Shown: piece by piece, positions 1 through 11,625 of the stretch | Numbering within the stretch: position 1 is the first letter of the stretch | How the letters are laid out: each line of letters opens with the position of its first letter | Assembly (NCBI GenBank): GCA_023376005.1 | Contig: CM042143.1 | Span: forward strand, 88,447,140-88,511,139 | Direction of reading: 5' to 3' | DNA: 64,000 bases | Origin: Doryteuthis pealeii | Lineage: Eukaryota; Mollusca; Cephalopoda; Myopsida; Loliginidae | Made by a program: the position numbers and the translations under genes | Notes under the pieces: generated by a model | What the model was told of the DNA's origin: nothing | The model's database searches: none | The model's input: the letters and a program-made list of their open reading frames with translations, nothing else

Positions 1-241
1 GACGGTTTGTTAAGTTTTTCTTTCTTTGAAAGTTTAATATTGCTCTGTATATGGTTAATTTATTGCTCAATACATTGCTCAATACATTGCTCAATTTATT
101 GCTCAATACATTGAGCTCTAGTGTATGAATATATATGTATGCACCTACAAGGGCATACAGTATGGTTGTACAGTGTTATTTCAATGATCCCAAATAGACT
201 CATCCCTTACTTACCAGTCATTTGGATTATTTTATCTAGGA

Positions 242-488
242 GCTGGGTTAGCTCAATCGGTAGAGCGTTCGGATAGAAACCACAAGGTTCCTAATTTGAT
301 ACCGGTCCTCGCCAACTCAGTGTATGAGTAGCACAGGGATTTGTGCGGTAAAGTAAGGAGCTGATGGTAGGTGTGGTGCTCCACCTCAGACACCAAAACA
401 ATCTTCTTGGTCTAGTGCTATTGAAAAGGGGATAGACTCCCTCTGACTGGCTAATACCGACTTTAGGCCGCCCAAGGACTTTACTTAT
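242..488 (+). mobile_element. tRNA-derived SINE, family A copy 1
   Basis: The head GCTGGGTTAGCTCAATCGG with TAGAGCG is a Pol III A box. The B-box region (GGTTCCTAATTTGATACC) is slightly damaged. The family body follows: GAGTAGCACAGGGATTTGTG...GGGGATAGACTCCCT...ACTTTAGGCC. A segment just after it (about 486-517) is repeated directly at about 656-690. Confidence 0.85.
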
Positions 489-1099
489 ATGTATTCAAAC
501 ACTCACAATACACAGCTAAAATCCAACCAACCAACCAACCAAAAAATATATTTTTAGAATGAACATATGAAATAGCATATATGTTTTATGGCATAGGAAA
601 CCCCCATCTTGGTCATGCTTAGAACTTTTCAGGATCACCCTTGTATTTATTACAGGTTATATGTATTCAAACACTCCCAATACACAGCTACGAGTCAGGC
701 AGGAAAATTGACCTTGTTGTGTAAGTCGTCAATCCAGGAAAAAGTTCCAAAGAGATTTGCGTGCAATCTTTGATATCCTCTGGGCCAACAGATCCACTTG
801 AAAGATAACGTCTGGTGAGGGTCGGATGGCCGTCAATGCTGACAAAGACAATGGCGATATTAGAGACTCGCTGCGTTTACTTAACATGACACCGCCAATG
901 GCCATGCTTTTAAGCCCTGGCTTAGGTTGCTCTGACGGTGATTTGTGGAGAAGGTGTCCCCTCGTGAGGGTCCTTGAAAATGTCAGTTGTGGATTCCCCT
1001 GTCAAGCAAACATGTAACAGTCATGCAATGGCTTTTGTTTGATTGGACAGATAAAGTAGAAGAAAATCAAAATGAAAAAGTGCAGCAATAAGGAAAACG

Positions 1100-1198
1100 A
1101 CTTGTTACAACTCTCTCTCTCTCTCTATCTTCACTCTGTATTTTACTATCTCTTTCAATCCATTCACATCTATCTACCAATCAAATCACTCTATTTAG

Positions 1199-1258
<60 letters not shown>

Positions 1259-1305
1259 TGACATTTTTCATATATATATATGCACAGAACAGGTAAGAGA
1301 AATAC

Positions 1306-1353
<48 letters not shown>

Positions 1354-1547
1354 CAGAACAGGTAAGAGAAATAAAACATATATTATATATATATATATAT
1401 ATATTATATATACTATGCACAGAACAGGTAAGAGAAATAGAAATATATTATATATATATAATAATATATATATATAACAACTCTCTCTATCTTCACTCTG
1501 TATTTACTATCTCTTCCAATCCATTCACATCTATCTACCAATCAAAA

Positions 1548-1582
<35 letters not shown>

Positions 1583-1600
1583 CTGACATTTTCATTATAT
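1100..1600 (+). repeat. CT-rich satellite with a duplicated unique spacer
   Basis: (CT)n tracts at 1113-1126, 1199-1260 and 1550-1590 are interleaved with TTCACTCTGTATTT and CAATCCATTCACATCTATCT, which occurs twice (1157 and 1519). Confidence 0.85.
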
Positions 1601-1645
1601 ATATATATATATATGCACAGAACAGTAAGAGAAATAAAAAAATAT

Positions 1646-1699
<54 letters not shown>

Positions 1700-1850
1700 G
1701 AAACAGGTAAGAGAAATAAACATATATATATATTTATATATATATATATATATACATATATGCACAGAACAGGTTAAGAGAAAATAAACATATGTATATA
1801 ATATATATATTATATATATATATATATATAGTATATATATATATTTCTCT
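1270..1850 (+). repeat. (TA)n array punctuated by GCACAGAACAGGTAAGAGAA
   Basis: Six copies of a 20-30 bp non-TA unit (starting near 1281, 1351, 1416, 1614, 1695 and 1762) are separated by long (TA)n runs. Confidence 0.9.
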
Positions 1851-1964
1851 AAAGATTTTTTAAATTGTAAGAGTTACGCATATACTTCACGTATCAGATG
1901 ACAAGGTTATAAAATAAAGATTTAATGGATGTTTTTAAAAATACATATAAAATATAACTTTGTC

Positions 1965-2024
<60 letters not shown>

Positions 2025-2101
2025 TGCCTATTCTGTATGTATACCTTATACACTATCTTGCCTATTCTCTCTCTCTTCTCTATATATATATATTATAAAT
2101 A

Positions 2102-2161
<60 letters not shown>

Positions 2162-2440
2162 ATATATCTTGCCTAATATATATATTATTTCTATATTGCT
2201 TATTATATATATATATTCTATATTGTCTATATTATACTGTTATATATATATATATATATATTTCTGTTGCCTATTGTATATATATAATATAAATATATAT
2301 ATATACTATAATATATATAATATTTATACTGCCTTTTATACATATATATATTCATATTGCCTTTATGTATATATAAATGTATATATATATTCTATCATGC
2401 CTATTTAATATATATAATATATATATCCACTTGTCTGTTA
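1965..2440. repeat. (TA)n array punctuated by TTGCCTA-type units
   Basis: Long TA runs with short CTTGCCTATT-like spacers. The long open frames here are low-complexity artefacts. Confidence 0.9.
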
Positions 2441-3493
2441 TTATCATTTTATTATTATTATTGTTTGTTACCATAGAAGTAGTGATTCTTCTATATTTTA
2501 TCTATATCTCCCTCTCAGTTCATGTCTATCTATCTCCCAATCACCCCCAGTCTGTTTTCTTTATTTTCCTCTTTCTTTCCCTTACACATAGAAATAGTTA
2601 CTTGAAACCATATAAGTGTGTACAAATTATTACTATTAGTATAAGTTATTTGATGCTATAATTGTTTACAAATAGTATTTTATTAGTTACTTAAAACCAA
2701 ATAAATGCTTGTAAAAATTGACTATTTCCAACATTAAATAACCCAGAAAAGTGTCGGCTTACTGTAAAACCAACCAAGAAGAAAGAAACCAACACATTTG
2801 TATGTGTAGATTTGAATTCTTGTAAATGAGGATTTTAATGGACTTTATGAAAAGTTGCTGAACAATAATAATAATAATAATAATGATAATAATAATAATG
2901 ATAATATTGATAATAAGAATGAATCATTCAAACATTAAACATTATTTCAAACTAAATATAAAGAGGGAAAAATAATAAGACTTTTTATTTTTTTAATTTT
3001 AAATTTTTAATCTTTTTTTTAATTCTTTTAACGTGAAAATGTTAGCACTTCATTGTTTCTCGTTTTGTTATTCCTATTAGTGTAATTCTTCAAATTTTGA
3101 AAAGGAAATCTGAGACGTGCTGCTTTTCAGGCCCGATTCTCAGTTTTAAAACCATTAAATCACAGTTAAATAACAAAAAAAACCCCAAAAAACCATTCTC
3201 CTGTAATGTTTGACTTTCTGATTGTAATTTTTTTATAAACTTATAAATAGAATGTTGAACATTACATAAGATATGCTCTTAAAACTGTAAAAATGTTGGA
3301 CTTATAATAATAATAGAAGCAGATGATGTAATGGTGTTTTTGACCAGCCTATCACACCTTTTCTAGGAACAAATGAACTGATCCATAACTACTTGTTTAC
3401 TGCTGTTTATGGGTATCCTATGAATTGTGTAAGTAGTTTTGTTAAAAAAAACAAGTTCTTTGTTGAGGGTGGGGGGTCTGCAATCATGTCCGA

Positions 3494-3593
3494 NNNNNNN
3501 NNNNNNNNNNNNNNNNNNNNNNNNNNNNNNNNNNNNNNNNNNNNNNNNNNNNNNNNNNNNNNNNNNNNNNNNNNNNNNNNNNNNNNNNNNNNN
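3494..3593. other. Assembly gap (100 N)
   Basis: One hundred consecutive N, the usual placeholder for a gap of unknown size. It is 1.8 kb upstream of the first DTWD2 exon seen and could hide the missing 5' exon. Reading frames crossing it are meaningless. Confidence 0.99.
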
Positions 3594-4009
3594 ACTCCTT
3601 TTAACAGTTTTGTTTTTCTATTTGCAGTGTGGTCTAGCCACCCTCCTTACCAGACAAAATCTGTAGGGCTACCAGTTTAGTCACTGATGATCCAACTATG
3701 AAATAGGTAGTAGTGGGTTACATAGTAACAGAAACATTGAGTGACCTGACACAGAATAACATCGATGGGGTGGGGGTGCGGGTAACTTGTTGCCTGGGCA
3801 ACTGTCCATCTTCTACAAAACCTTGCTTAGACCTGTTTATTGAGGTCCATGCACTCTAGATTAGCGATGACACACAGGAAACCTGAAGATAAACAAATAA
3901 GAAAAATCTCTTAGTACAAAATTTACTTTGTCTGTACTTGTGGAATCGGTTTCTCTAATTAGGAATTTTTATTTATACTTCATTTGGATACATAAATCAA
4001 GTGCCTAAA

Positions 4010-4528
4010 TCTTATAATGGAGATTGTGTATCTCTGTCTGTAACTGAAACAGTCACCACCAATGTCACAATTCCCTTAGTTATTTACATTATATTCTCAA
4101 TGTTTATCAAATAATAATTTAATCTGATTAGCATCTCATTTATTAACAATGTTTCTATTAAGGTCTGATAGATTTGCTTCAGAACAGCCCATGTTGTTGA
4201 TGCGTTTAAAATCCTGCAATGTGGTTATATATATCATTAAGAAATAAATGTTTATATAGTATATGGTGTGAATAATTTGCAAAACAGGGGTTAACAAAAC
4301 ATGTTTAATAAATAATTACTTGGTGTTATTGATTGCTAATATTGTTTTATTCTCAAACGTATTAAAAGTAATCTTATGTATGACTTTATATTGAAATCAA
4401 TTAGAATAAAGTAAAAATAAGTAATATTTGTATACTTATTTAATTCATTAGTCTTTCTAGTTCAATATGATATTTTATTATATTAAAACTTAAATATTTG
4501 TGCTTGGAGGGTGCATATTTTTTGCTAA
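4010..4528 (+). mobile_element. Helitron-like non-autonomous element, copy 1
   Basis: Starts TCTTATAATGGAGATTGTG after an A and ends in a hairpin-like GTGCTTGGAGGGTGC, then TTTGCTAA before T. A 5' TC, 3' subterminal hairpin, CTRR end and insertion between A and T are Helitron hallmarks. No Rep/helicase ORF. Confidence 0.65.
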
Positions 4529-4845
4529 TTAAAAAAATTAAATTAACCTTTTTATTTCAATATTTGATGACTCTACAATCTGAATTCTTAATGTTGTGTG
4601 CAAAGATACTTATTGCTATTTCCTCATGTATTCCCTTGTATACATTTATATATGACTATGCTGTGCCCAATATGTTTGTAGAATAAGTCAACCCAACAAC
4701 ATTTTAGAAGTTACCAAAATGTGTCAAATTACAATCAACATTGAATCTATATATTGTCATATTCCTAAAGTATGATAGTCATCATCTTGCAGCACCCTCT
4801 GGTTAAAAAAGACCATCCAAATCACCAAAGATGAAATACAAAAAG

Positions 4846-5041
4846 GTTCTTTCCTATAACTCCAACCTAAAAAGGGGAACCACTTCTGAATGAATTTTAA
4901 ATATTTATTATTGATATACTAGGAAAAAAAGACGGTAAGGGTTTAGGGTTAGTTTAATGGGAAAATAATGGGTAGATTAATTAACATAAAATTCATTCAG
5001 AGTGGTTCCCCCTTTTTAGGTTGGAGTTATAGGAAATAACC
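4846..5041. mobile_element. Foldback MITE family FB1, copy 1
   Basis: Arms of about 50 bp: GTTCTTTCCTATAACTCC / GGAGTTATAGGAAATAACC. The core is AAGGGTTTAGGGTTAGTTTA then ATGGGAAAATAATG. Flanks TACAAAAAG / TGCAAAAAT (7 of 9) are a decayed target duplication. Confidence 0.78.
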
Positions 5042-5416
5042 TGCAAAAATTTAAATCCTGATTATCTGGTGTTTATCTTAAGATTTCTTATGAGTCGTTA
5101 CATCAGCTAAATAGACCATTCCATTTTAATAAAGGGAAAAAAGGACATGCTGCACAAATATAAAAATGAGTAGGGGGAAGAGAGGGTGAGTTCGCAGAAG
5201 CAATGTTATGTTTTTAATTAAAAAATAAGATCAAAAGAAAAAAAATACTTAAATCAAATTATTATACTTTTTACATATTGAGTAAAGTATCAAATGTAAT
5301 ATTTAAATTATACTGTAGTATATCTCCAGGTCCTGCTAATAAATGTTGAAACATCTACAACTTTTAACAATGTATAATGTTGGAAAGTTTCTTATTTATT
5401 TCTTTTGTTTTTCCAG

Positions 5417-5510
5417 TCGTCCTTTAAGTGTGTGTTGGTGCCCTTATTTGCCACGTGAACCCATACAGCTGTCAACCCACTGTCTACGTTTTACAGCACA
5501 TCCATTTGAA
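5417..5510 (+). CDS. DTWD2: DTWD2 internal exon (first DTW-domain exon in window)
   Basis: This exon encodes 31 residues ending in ...FTAHPFE and includes the cysteine-rich segment VCWCPYLP, which matches the start of the DTW domain in animal DTWD2 (vertebrate equivalent is a VCLCPFLP-type segment). It is preceded by a TTCCAG acceptor and followed by GTAAGT. One base completes a codon split with the upstream exon, and the exon ends in phase 0. DTWD2 is a SAM-dependent tRNA-uridine aminocarboxypropyltransferase that makes acp3U in the tRNA D-loop. The exon carrying the N-terminus and the first cysteine pair should lie upstream. I did not find it between 1 and 5400, so it may be in the 100-N gap or left of the window. 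Confidence 0.9.
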
Positions 5511-5535
5511 GTAAGTTTTTTGCTTTTAATATTTT

Positions 5536-5786
5536 AGCTTGGTTTGCTCAATTGGTAGAACACTACCTAGGAATCGCAAGGTTCCTGGTTCGATACCAGT
5601 CTCCACCAACTCGGTACACATGAGTAGCACAGATTGGGTAATCTCATCTGTGCAGTAAAGTGGGGAGCTAACGGTAGGTGTGGCACTCTGCAAAAACAAT
5701 TTCCCTGGTCTCACACTATGAAAAGAGATAGACTCCCTCACTGTCCAGCTGATGCCAATAATAGGCCACTTCAACTTTTTTACTTC
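5536..5786 (+). mobile_element. tRNA-derived SINE, family A copy 2
   Basis: It carries GCTTGGTTTGCTCAATTGG (A box), GGTTCGATACC (B box) and the family body ending in AATAGGCCACTTC. It starts 26 bp after the DTWD2 exon ending at 5510. The minus-strand reading frame here is a SINE artefact. Confidence 0.88.
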
Positions 5787-6253
5787 AGATGAAATAATAT
5801 ATATTTGGATTTTTTTTTCCAACTTCTAAGTTTGATGCATGTTTACTAAGGAAATTTCCTGCCTTTGTACTTAGTCAACCTTGCTGTATTTGTTTTGTGA
5901 AAGGCGTTATAGACAATATATAACTATATATTAACTAGCTAGTGTTTCTGGCAGAAAAATACTTATCACTTCTATAAGTAACTGAATAAAATCTGTTAAA
6001 GTTTGTTTTGTAAAACTAGTTTTAAAACTTTTTCTAAGTGACATATTTTAGTCTTTTATATGATTTTTGTATGGGCTGAATTTATTTATTTATTTTATTT
6101 ATTTATTTATTTATTTATTTATAATTAATTTATTTATGATTATTTACTTTTATTTATAAAGTAGTTTGGATATTATTAGAATTTGTTTAATTATCGATTT
6201 CATGAAATATACTTACCTGTTTCATAATATTTTACTTCTGACAATTTATAGAA

Positions 6254-6741
6254 CTAGCTAAAAAATGCTCACTCCGGGTACAAGTATTTAAATTTTGATG
6301 TAATTAAATATTATATTGAATAAGAGACTAATGAAATTAAAATACAAACACAAATATTTTACATTCTAGTTGATTTAAATATAAAATTATAAGATTGCTT
6401 TTAAATACGAGAATAAAAATATTAGAAAATCAATATCAATTATTTATTAAAACGGTTTTATTAAAACTGTTGTGCAAATTATTCACACCATATACTATGT
6501 AAACGTTTATTTCTTAATGATATATAACGCCACATTGCAGGATTTTAAAATACATTAATAATATGGGTTGTTTGAGGCAAATATCTCGGCTAGATTAGAT
6601 AGACGTTGTTATAATATATGCTAATTGAGATTAGATAATCATTATTTAATAACCATTGAGAATATAATGTAAATAAGTAAGGGAATTGTGGCATTGGTGA
6701 TGACGTAGTTTTGGTGACACACTATCTCCATTATAGTAAGA
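6254..6741 (-). mobile_element. Helitron-like non-autonomous element, copy 2 (minus)
   Basis: On the minus strand: TCTTACTATAATGGAGATAG start and ...TTAGCTAG end, with the subterminal hairpin degraded (TACCCGGAGTGA). Confidence 0.6.
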
Positions 6742-7599
6742 TATATATAATTAATTTAATTAACCCAGTAATCAATATTTCAGCAAAAATATATACTTGG
6801 TTGAATTATCAAATGTATGTCATCTTTTACTGTTAGTGTATTGCAGATCCACTTTAAAAATAAAAAAATTTAATAATAAAATAAAAATAGAACCTATTTC
6901 CCTTTTTGTTTGTTTTTGTTTTTCAAGGGAGGTAACTTTTAATGATTATCTCCTTGAGCTATAAAATTTAGATATATTTTAGCATTATTTTCGGAACTTG
7001 AGAATTCTCCGACCTCAAGGACAATAATTACAAAATTTTAGGGGGGAAAAAATATTCAAAAAAGGATTTTATTTTAACCTTTGCTTGTAGGACCTAAGTT
7101 TAAATTTTGTAAACTTTTTCAGGGGAGAATCAACTTCTTTAATGTTGGGAGATATGTATGTATATGTAGATGGCTTACCAAGTCGGTTGGTATTAGGATG
7201 ATTCTAAGTTGGACTTTTCTTCAACAACAGAATGTTAGTTGTTCAGGACCAAGTTGAGAGCTCGATGTTCAATATTTTCAGTGAAGTCAGCGGTCTGATG
7301 TTACTCATAAGTATACAGATGATACCAGTGAGTAGAAATAGATCTACAACCACAATGACTGATTTTTTAAGCTTTTCTTTCCCTTTATGTATAATCAATT
7401 CAATCTTTTAAAGCTGGGAAAATCAGGAAATTTAAGCACAGACAACTTATAGCATAAAAAACGGTTTATACAAAAGCCTGCTGTATTATGAAACAGCAAG
7501 AGAAAATCTTTTTAAACAATTTGACTGTAAAAAGACACCTGGAAAGAAAATATGGATTATAATACAGATGAATGGTAAGATACCCCTCCCCCATAAACA

Positions 7600-7885
7600 T
7601 ATACATAGTATTTACCGCGTACCCCACTTGTACGGGTCAGGCACAAAGTCCCTATTAACGTGGGACCACCCACGAGCCGAAGCCCATGGAGTGGCAGGTG
7701 AAAAATTGCGTCGATCCCGTCGGCATTCCCCCTCAAGGGGGGCGCCTCAGGCACTGGGCAATAAACCCAGCCCTGCCCCTTTAAATCAAGGGGGCAGTTG
7801 TTGCCTGGGGGGATGGCCCCCCTGGGATCGACGCTATTAACTCGTAAAGATCCAGGGCCGAAGCCACTGGACCCCCATAAACATG
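7600..7885 (+). repeat. Family D repeat (GC-rich), copy 1
   Basis: A GC-rich island with GTACCCCACTTGTACGGG, CCACCCACGAGCCGAAGC, GCCCTGCCCCTTTAAATC, and GATCCAGGGCCGAAGCCAC. The same sequence recurs inverted at 47640-47930. The overlapping reading frames are not conserved between copies. Confidence 0.75.
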
Positions 7886-8292
7886 TACATCAATAAACCA
7901 AATGAAGCAAAATGTACAGGAAAAAAAGATAGTGAATCAACTTGTGGATGAGTTTAAATATAACTCAACAGCCAAAGATTACTTGTCAATATTCCAAAAA
8001 TATAAGCTTGGTCTTTGAAAAAAACAAATTTCACATTGGAAAATACAGAAACTTTGAGTACAACTGAAAAGGAAGACTCAGATGTTATTATACGGTCACA
8101 GCCAAATACATTACCAATTCTTGAAACACCTTCCAAAAAACGGTAATCTGAACATTAGCTACATAAATGAGTAACTTCCCTTTGTTTGTTTCACTTGGAG
8201 GAAGCCATGTTCTTAATATTTTAAGAAAATTGGTCCACCTACCCTAGCGAAGATAGAACAAACAGAAGCTAAGTATCCAAGCAAAGAAGATA

Positions 8293-9200
8293 AATAGGTA
8301 ATCTGAACATTAGTTACATAAATGTGAGTAACCTCCCCTTGTTTGTTCCACTTTGAATTTGTTTGAATCAATACAACTGCATGTTTTAAAATCGAAAATA
8401 TAAAATGTGTTCTTAATACAATCAAGTTCATTTCAAATAATGCCCAAGCACAATTAAGAACTCATTTATGGTATTTTCGTGTTAAAACATGCAATTGTAT
8501 TGATTCGAATAATTCGTATTTTCAGTGTAGATTTACGGTGAAATGAAAATGGCCGACAAAACATATGCAGGGTTCGTACGCATCCTGGAAAATAAAATGT
8601 AAATTTTCCTGTACTGGAAAAAGGGGTGTTTTTTGTCAAATCCTGGAAAAATTTGAATTATGAGACAAATGTTATTGTTACAGTAAACAAATATAACTAG
8701 TAAAATAATAAGGACAGTGTTGTTTTTTTTTTTTTTTTTTTTTTGTTGTTTTTTTTTTTTTTTTTTGTTTTTTTTTTAATGCTCGCCAAGTCTACGCAAG
8801 ATTTCCCAAATTATTCATGAACATTCATTAAACAGTAAAAATGCTTCCGACTGGATGATTACTTGTTGATTTCATCCAATAAAGTCTCACTTAGAATAAT
8901 TTATAACTTTAAGGTGCATATGGACTTTGTGGACATGCTGTGTAGTTAATTGTAGGCATCTATAATAAACCCAAGATTATTCATTAACCCTGCAACATAA
9001 AAAAAAGTAACAATAAAACTGTCTAAATGTGTCGATATTAGATTAATATCGATTAAATTATGAAATTCCTGTGAACAAGTGCTGTCCTGGAAAAATTTTA
9101 AAATGTCCTGGAAAATGATTTCCTAAAATGAATGGGAACTCTGATATGGCTTCCTCAAAGGGAAGTTACTCTCATCTATGTAGCTAATGTTCAGATTACC
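8293..9200. mobile_element. Palindromic MITE family FB2, copy 1, interrupted
   Basis: Left end GGTAATCTGAACATTAG, right end CTAATGTTCAGATTACC. The arms contain CATGTTTTAA and the near-centre CAAGCACAATTAAGAAC. The nested element at 8568-9143 splits it. A partial extra left end lies at 8142-8215. Confidence 0.7.
8568..9143. mobile_element. 576-bp TIR element nested in a foldback MITE, with target duplication ATATG
   Basis: Imperfect inverted ends CAGGGTTCGTACGCAT and reverse complement of ATGAATGGGAACTCTG. Flanked by ATATG at 8563-8567 and 9144-9148, which restores the undisturbed MITE sequence ACATATGGCTTCC when removed. The interior has repeated TCCTGGAAAA motifs and a poly-T tract at 8718-8776. 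The CAGGG ends suggest a hAT-like element but the duplication is 5 bp rather than 8, so the class is open. Confidence 0.7.
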
Positions 9201-9237
9201 CCCCAAAACTTCCCTTAAAATACTGAACATTCTTAAT

Positions 9238-9560
9238 AACTAGCAGGACATGTGGATATACCACAGTATAATTTAATTATTACGTTTAATATGTTTACCT
9301 AAGAGCTATTGCAAAATACTGTTTTCTATGTAGCATGTCCTTTTCCTTCCCTTTCTTTATAATAAAAACTGAGTGGTCCATTATTTAACTGAGGTCACGA
9401 CACTTATTAGAAATCGGAATTCGACGGATAAGCAACACCAGATAATCAGGATTTACATTTTTGCATTTCATTTTGGACACTCATTTTTAACTGAAGCTGT
9501 TGCAAGATAAGTCGTACAGTTAAGGAACACTAACATTAATATATAGATATATGGCATGCA
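9238..9560 (+). repeat. Family E repeat, copy 1
   Basis: Landmarks: CTAGCAGGACATGTGG, GTCCTTTTCCTTCCC, CAACACCAGATAATCAGG, GGAACACTAACATTAATATA. AT-rich non-autonomous element of unknown class with at least six copies in this window, all in + orientation. Confidence 0.7.
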
Positions 9561-9947
9561 GGGGAAATCTCTAAGTTATGGTGGGAAGTTATAGTAATAC
9601 CAAAACAAGGAAAATATATTACAAACCAGACTCACTATTGTCTAATATCCCCGACTCCAGTATCCCTAACTGTTTGACTTGGCAAGACCTGAGAAAGAAG
9701 GATTAACAAAAGATTAATCTTTGATCTTTAATCTAATAATCTTCTCACTAAATAGCAAAGTGGCTTTAGAAATCCAAGAAGTACAATTCATAATCAGATT
9801 CACCTTGAAACCGACATAAGAGAGGCTTTCATTAAAAAAAAAAAGACTACCATGGTATAGCAATGATTTCTTTTTCAAATTGGAAAAGGCCTAGGATACG
9901 ACATGGAGATATCTACAACCTTGACCTCAAAAGTAGACTCCCTAATT

Positions 9948-11043
9948 TCCCCGCCATGTCGGCTGAGGCATTAGAATGCATGTCTGCAGAGGGGTAAGAC
10001 ACGCCAATGGGGCCACCTGTTGGCCGTGGGTGGTGACCCATGATGCTTAAGGACAGAATCCTGGTGGTTGAGCAGTCCACTTTGGCCCTTTCCTGGGCTA
10101 GACGAGCGTCCGGAGAGGCCCCTCCGATCAATCAGCTGGTCATGTCAAGCACCTATATGATTGACCCAACCCTTTTTATCATATGGGTGCTAGAAGGCAG
10201 TGGCCGAGGGTCTACATGTTCTGGTAATAACGTTAAACTCTATCTGATGGTGAGGTTTTGGAGGTTTGGGGAATGTGGAGCACCTCTTCATTACCATTGC
10301 TCCCTGGTCCACTCTGACCCGGAATGGTAGTACCTTTTAGGGTCCATCACTGGATTAAATAGAAAAATATATTTATAAAAATTTATTGAGTATCCATTAA
10401 TGACTTTATTTCAAAACTTTATCGGCATTAAATAACCCACTGAGGTTGATATGCTGTAAACCAAACCCTAATTTCCTTCAGCCCTGTCCTTAAGTTGGGG
10501 CTTTAGAATGCACCGACTGTACCACTGCAGAGGGGTAAGACCCCCTCTATGGGGCTACCTGTTGGCCATGGGTGGCGACCTGTGAGACTTAAGGATGGAA
10601 CCCTGGCGGCTGAGCAGTCCATGATATACTACACTCCACTTTGGTCCTTACTTAGGCTTGGTAGTCAGTTCCCCTCTAATCAATCTACTGATCACATTAA
10701 GCCCTAGCACCTATATGGTTGTCCCAACTCCTTTGCCCTTATGGCAAGCCCCAACCCTTTTTAGCATATGTGCTAGAAGGTGGTGGCATAGGGTCTTCAT
10801 GAACTGGGAATGACGTTAAACTCTGAGGTTCCAGGTCTGGGGAATGTGGGCACCCTTTCATCACCATTGCTCTCAAGTCCACTCAGACCCGGGGTGGTAG
10901 TACCTATTAGGGTCACATCTATGGGTTAAATAGAAAAAATTGAGTTAAAAAAATTTTCTACCAAACTATTGCTCAAAACTTTCAAAACTTTGCTGGCATT
11001 AAATGATCCACCAAGATTGATATGCCGTAAAACAACAAACAAG
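9948..11043 (+). repeat. Interspersed repeat family B, two copies in tandem
   Basis: Two near-complete copies of a roughly 530-570 bp repeat, about 9948-10468 and 10478-11043. Landmarks in order: GCATTAGAATGCA, CTGCAGAGGGGTAAG, TTGGCCGTGGGTGG, GAGCAGTCCA, CTAGCACCTATATGATTG, GGTAGTACC, ATGGGTTAAATAG, and a 3' end in GGCATTAAATAACCCACTGAGG. No tRNA head is evident and no ORF is shared, so this is a short non-autonomous element of unknown class. Confidence 0.8.
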
Positions 11044-11625
11044 CATTAAGTCTAGATCCTATCAATTGCCAAATTGAGAAAGGTATGACTCCAATTATTC
11101 TCCCTCCAGATATGGGTAAATAGGACAAAGCTCTTTAACTTTGTTTTCTTAACAGTCTAGGAGAAGGAAAACTGAATCCTAATCTGTTCAACTCCATCTG
11201 AGAAATTGACCTTGTGTCACAGATGCTGATAGGTTCATATCCATGCATCCCAGTGTTTTTTTGTTTTTGTTTTCTTCTTACCCCACCATTTCCAGCTAAC
11301 TGTAAATACATTTCAATATTTTCTTGGAAATGAATTACACTGTGTGGGGGTTAGACAGCTTTAGTTGTTCATAAATAAAAACTCGATAATTTATTAAGAA
11401 ACTTTAGTTCGGACCCATCAAATTTCCTGGACTCATTCAAATTAAATCCATGCATCACTGGTTACATCCTGCTCGGTAACACATTCTGTGAGAAAACCAG
11501 AACTTTTTTTTTTTTTTCTTTTCTTCTTGCTAAAGATAATACTGAACATGCCTTTCCAAACTTTGTGAGGCAAATTCCCTAATCCCCATAAAGATTGGGA
11601 TTAGGTTTAATAAATGGTTGATATT

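Noticed and set aside
242..315. Genuine tRNA genes at SINE heads (also 18.65, 24.6, 34.8 and 62.2 kb)
   Set aside because: A and B boxes are present but cloverleaf pairing is degraded and each head continues into a SINE body.
702..1017. 63-codon frame with Cys/Met content as a gene or the missing DTWD2 exon 1
   Set aside because: It lacks the expected Cys-x-x-Cys then splice donor in the right phase and shows no similarity to DTWD2.
1113..1260. CRISPR-like regular array
   Set aside because: Repeats are microsatellites in an animal genome; there are no unique spacers of constant length.
1072..2661. Several overlapping long open frames rich in Tyr/Ile or Ser/Leu
   Set aside because: They translate (TA)n and (CT)n microsatellites; low complexity without codon structure.
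3393..3680. Open frames spanning the N run
   Set aside because: They cross the assembly gap, so the length is artificial. The TTGCAG at 3622-3627 followed by an open frame does not resemble DTWD2.
4940..4965. Interstitial telomere sequence (GGGTTTAGGGTTAG)
   Set aside because: The motif is part of the FB1 core and recurs only inside FB1 copies.
7568..7840. 90-codon frame in a GC-rich island
   Set aside because: The island is an interspersed repeat (also at 47.7 kb) and the frame is not preserved between copies.
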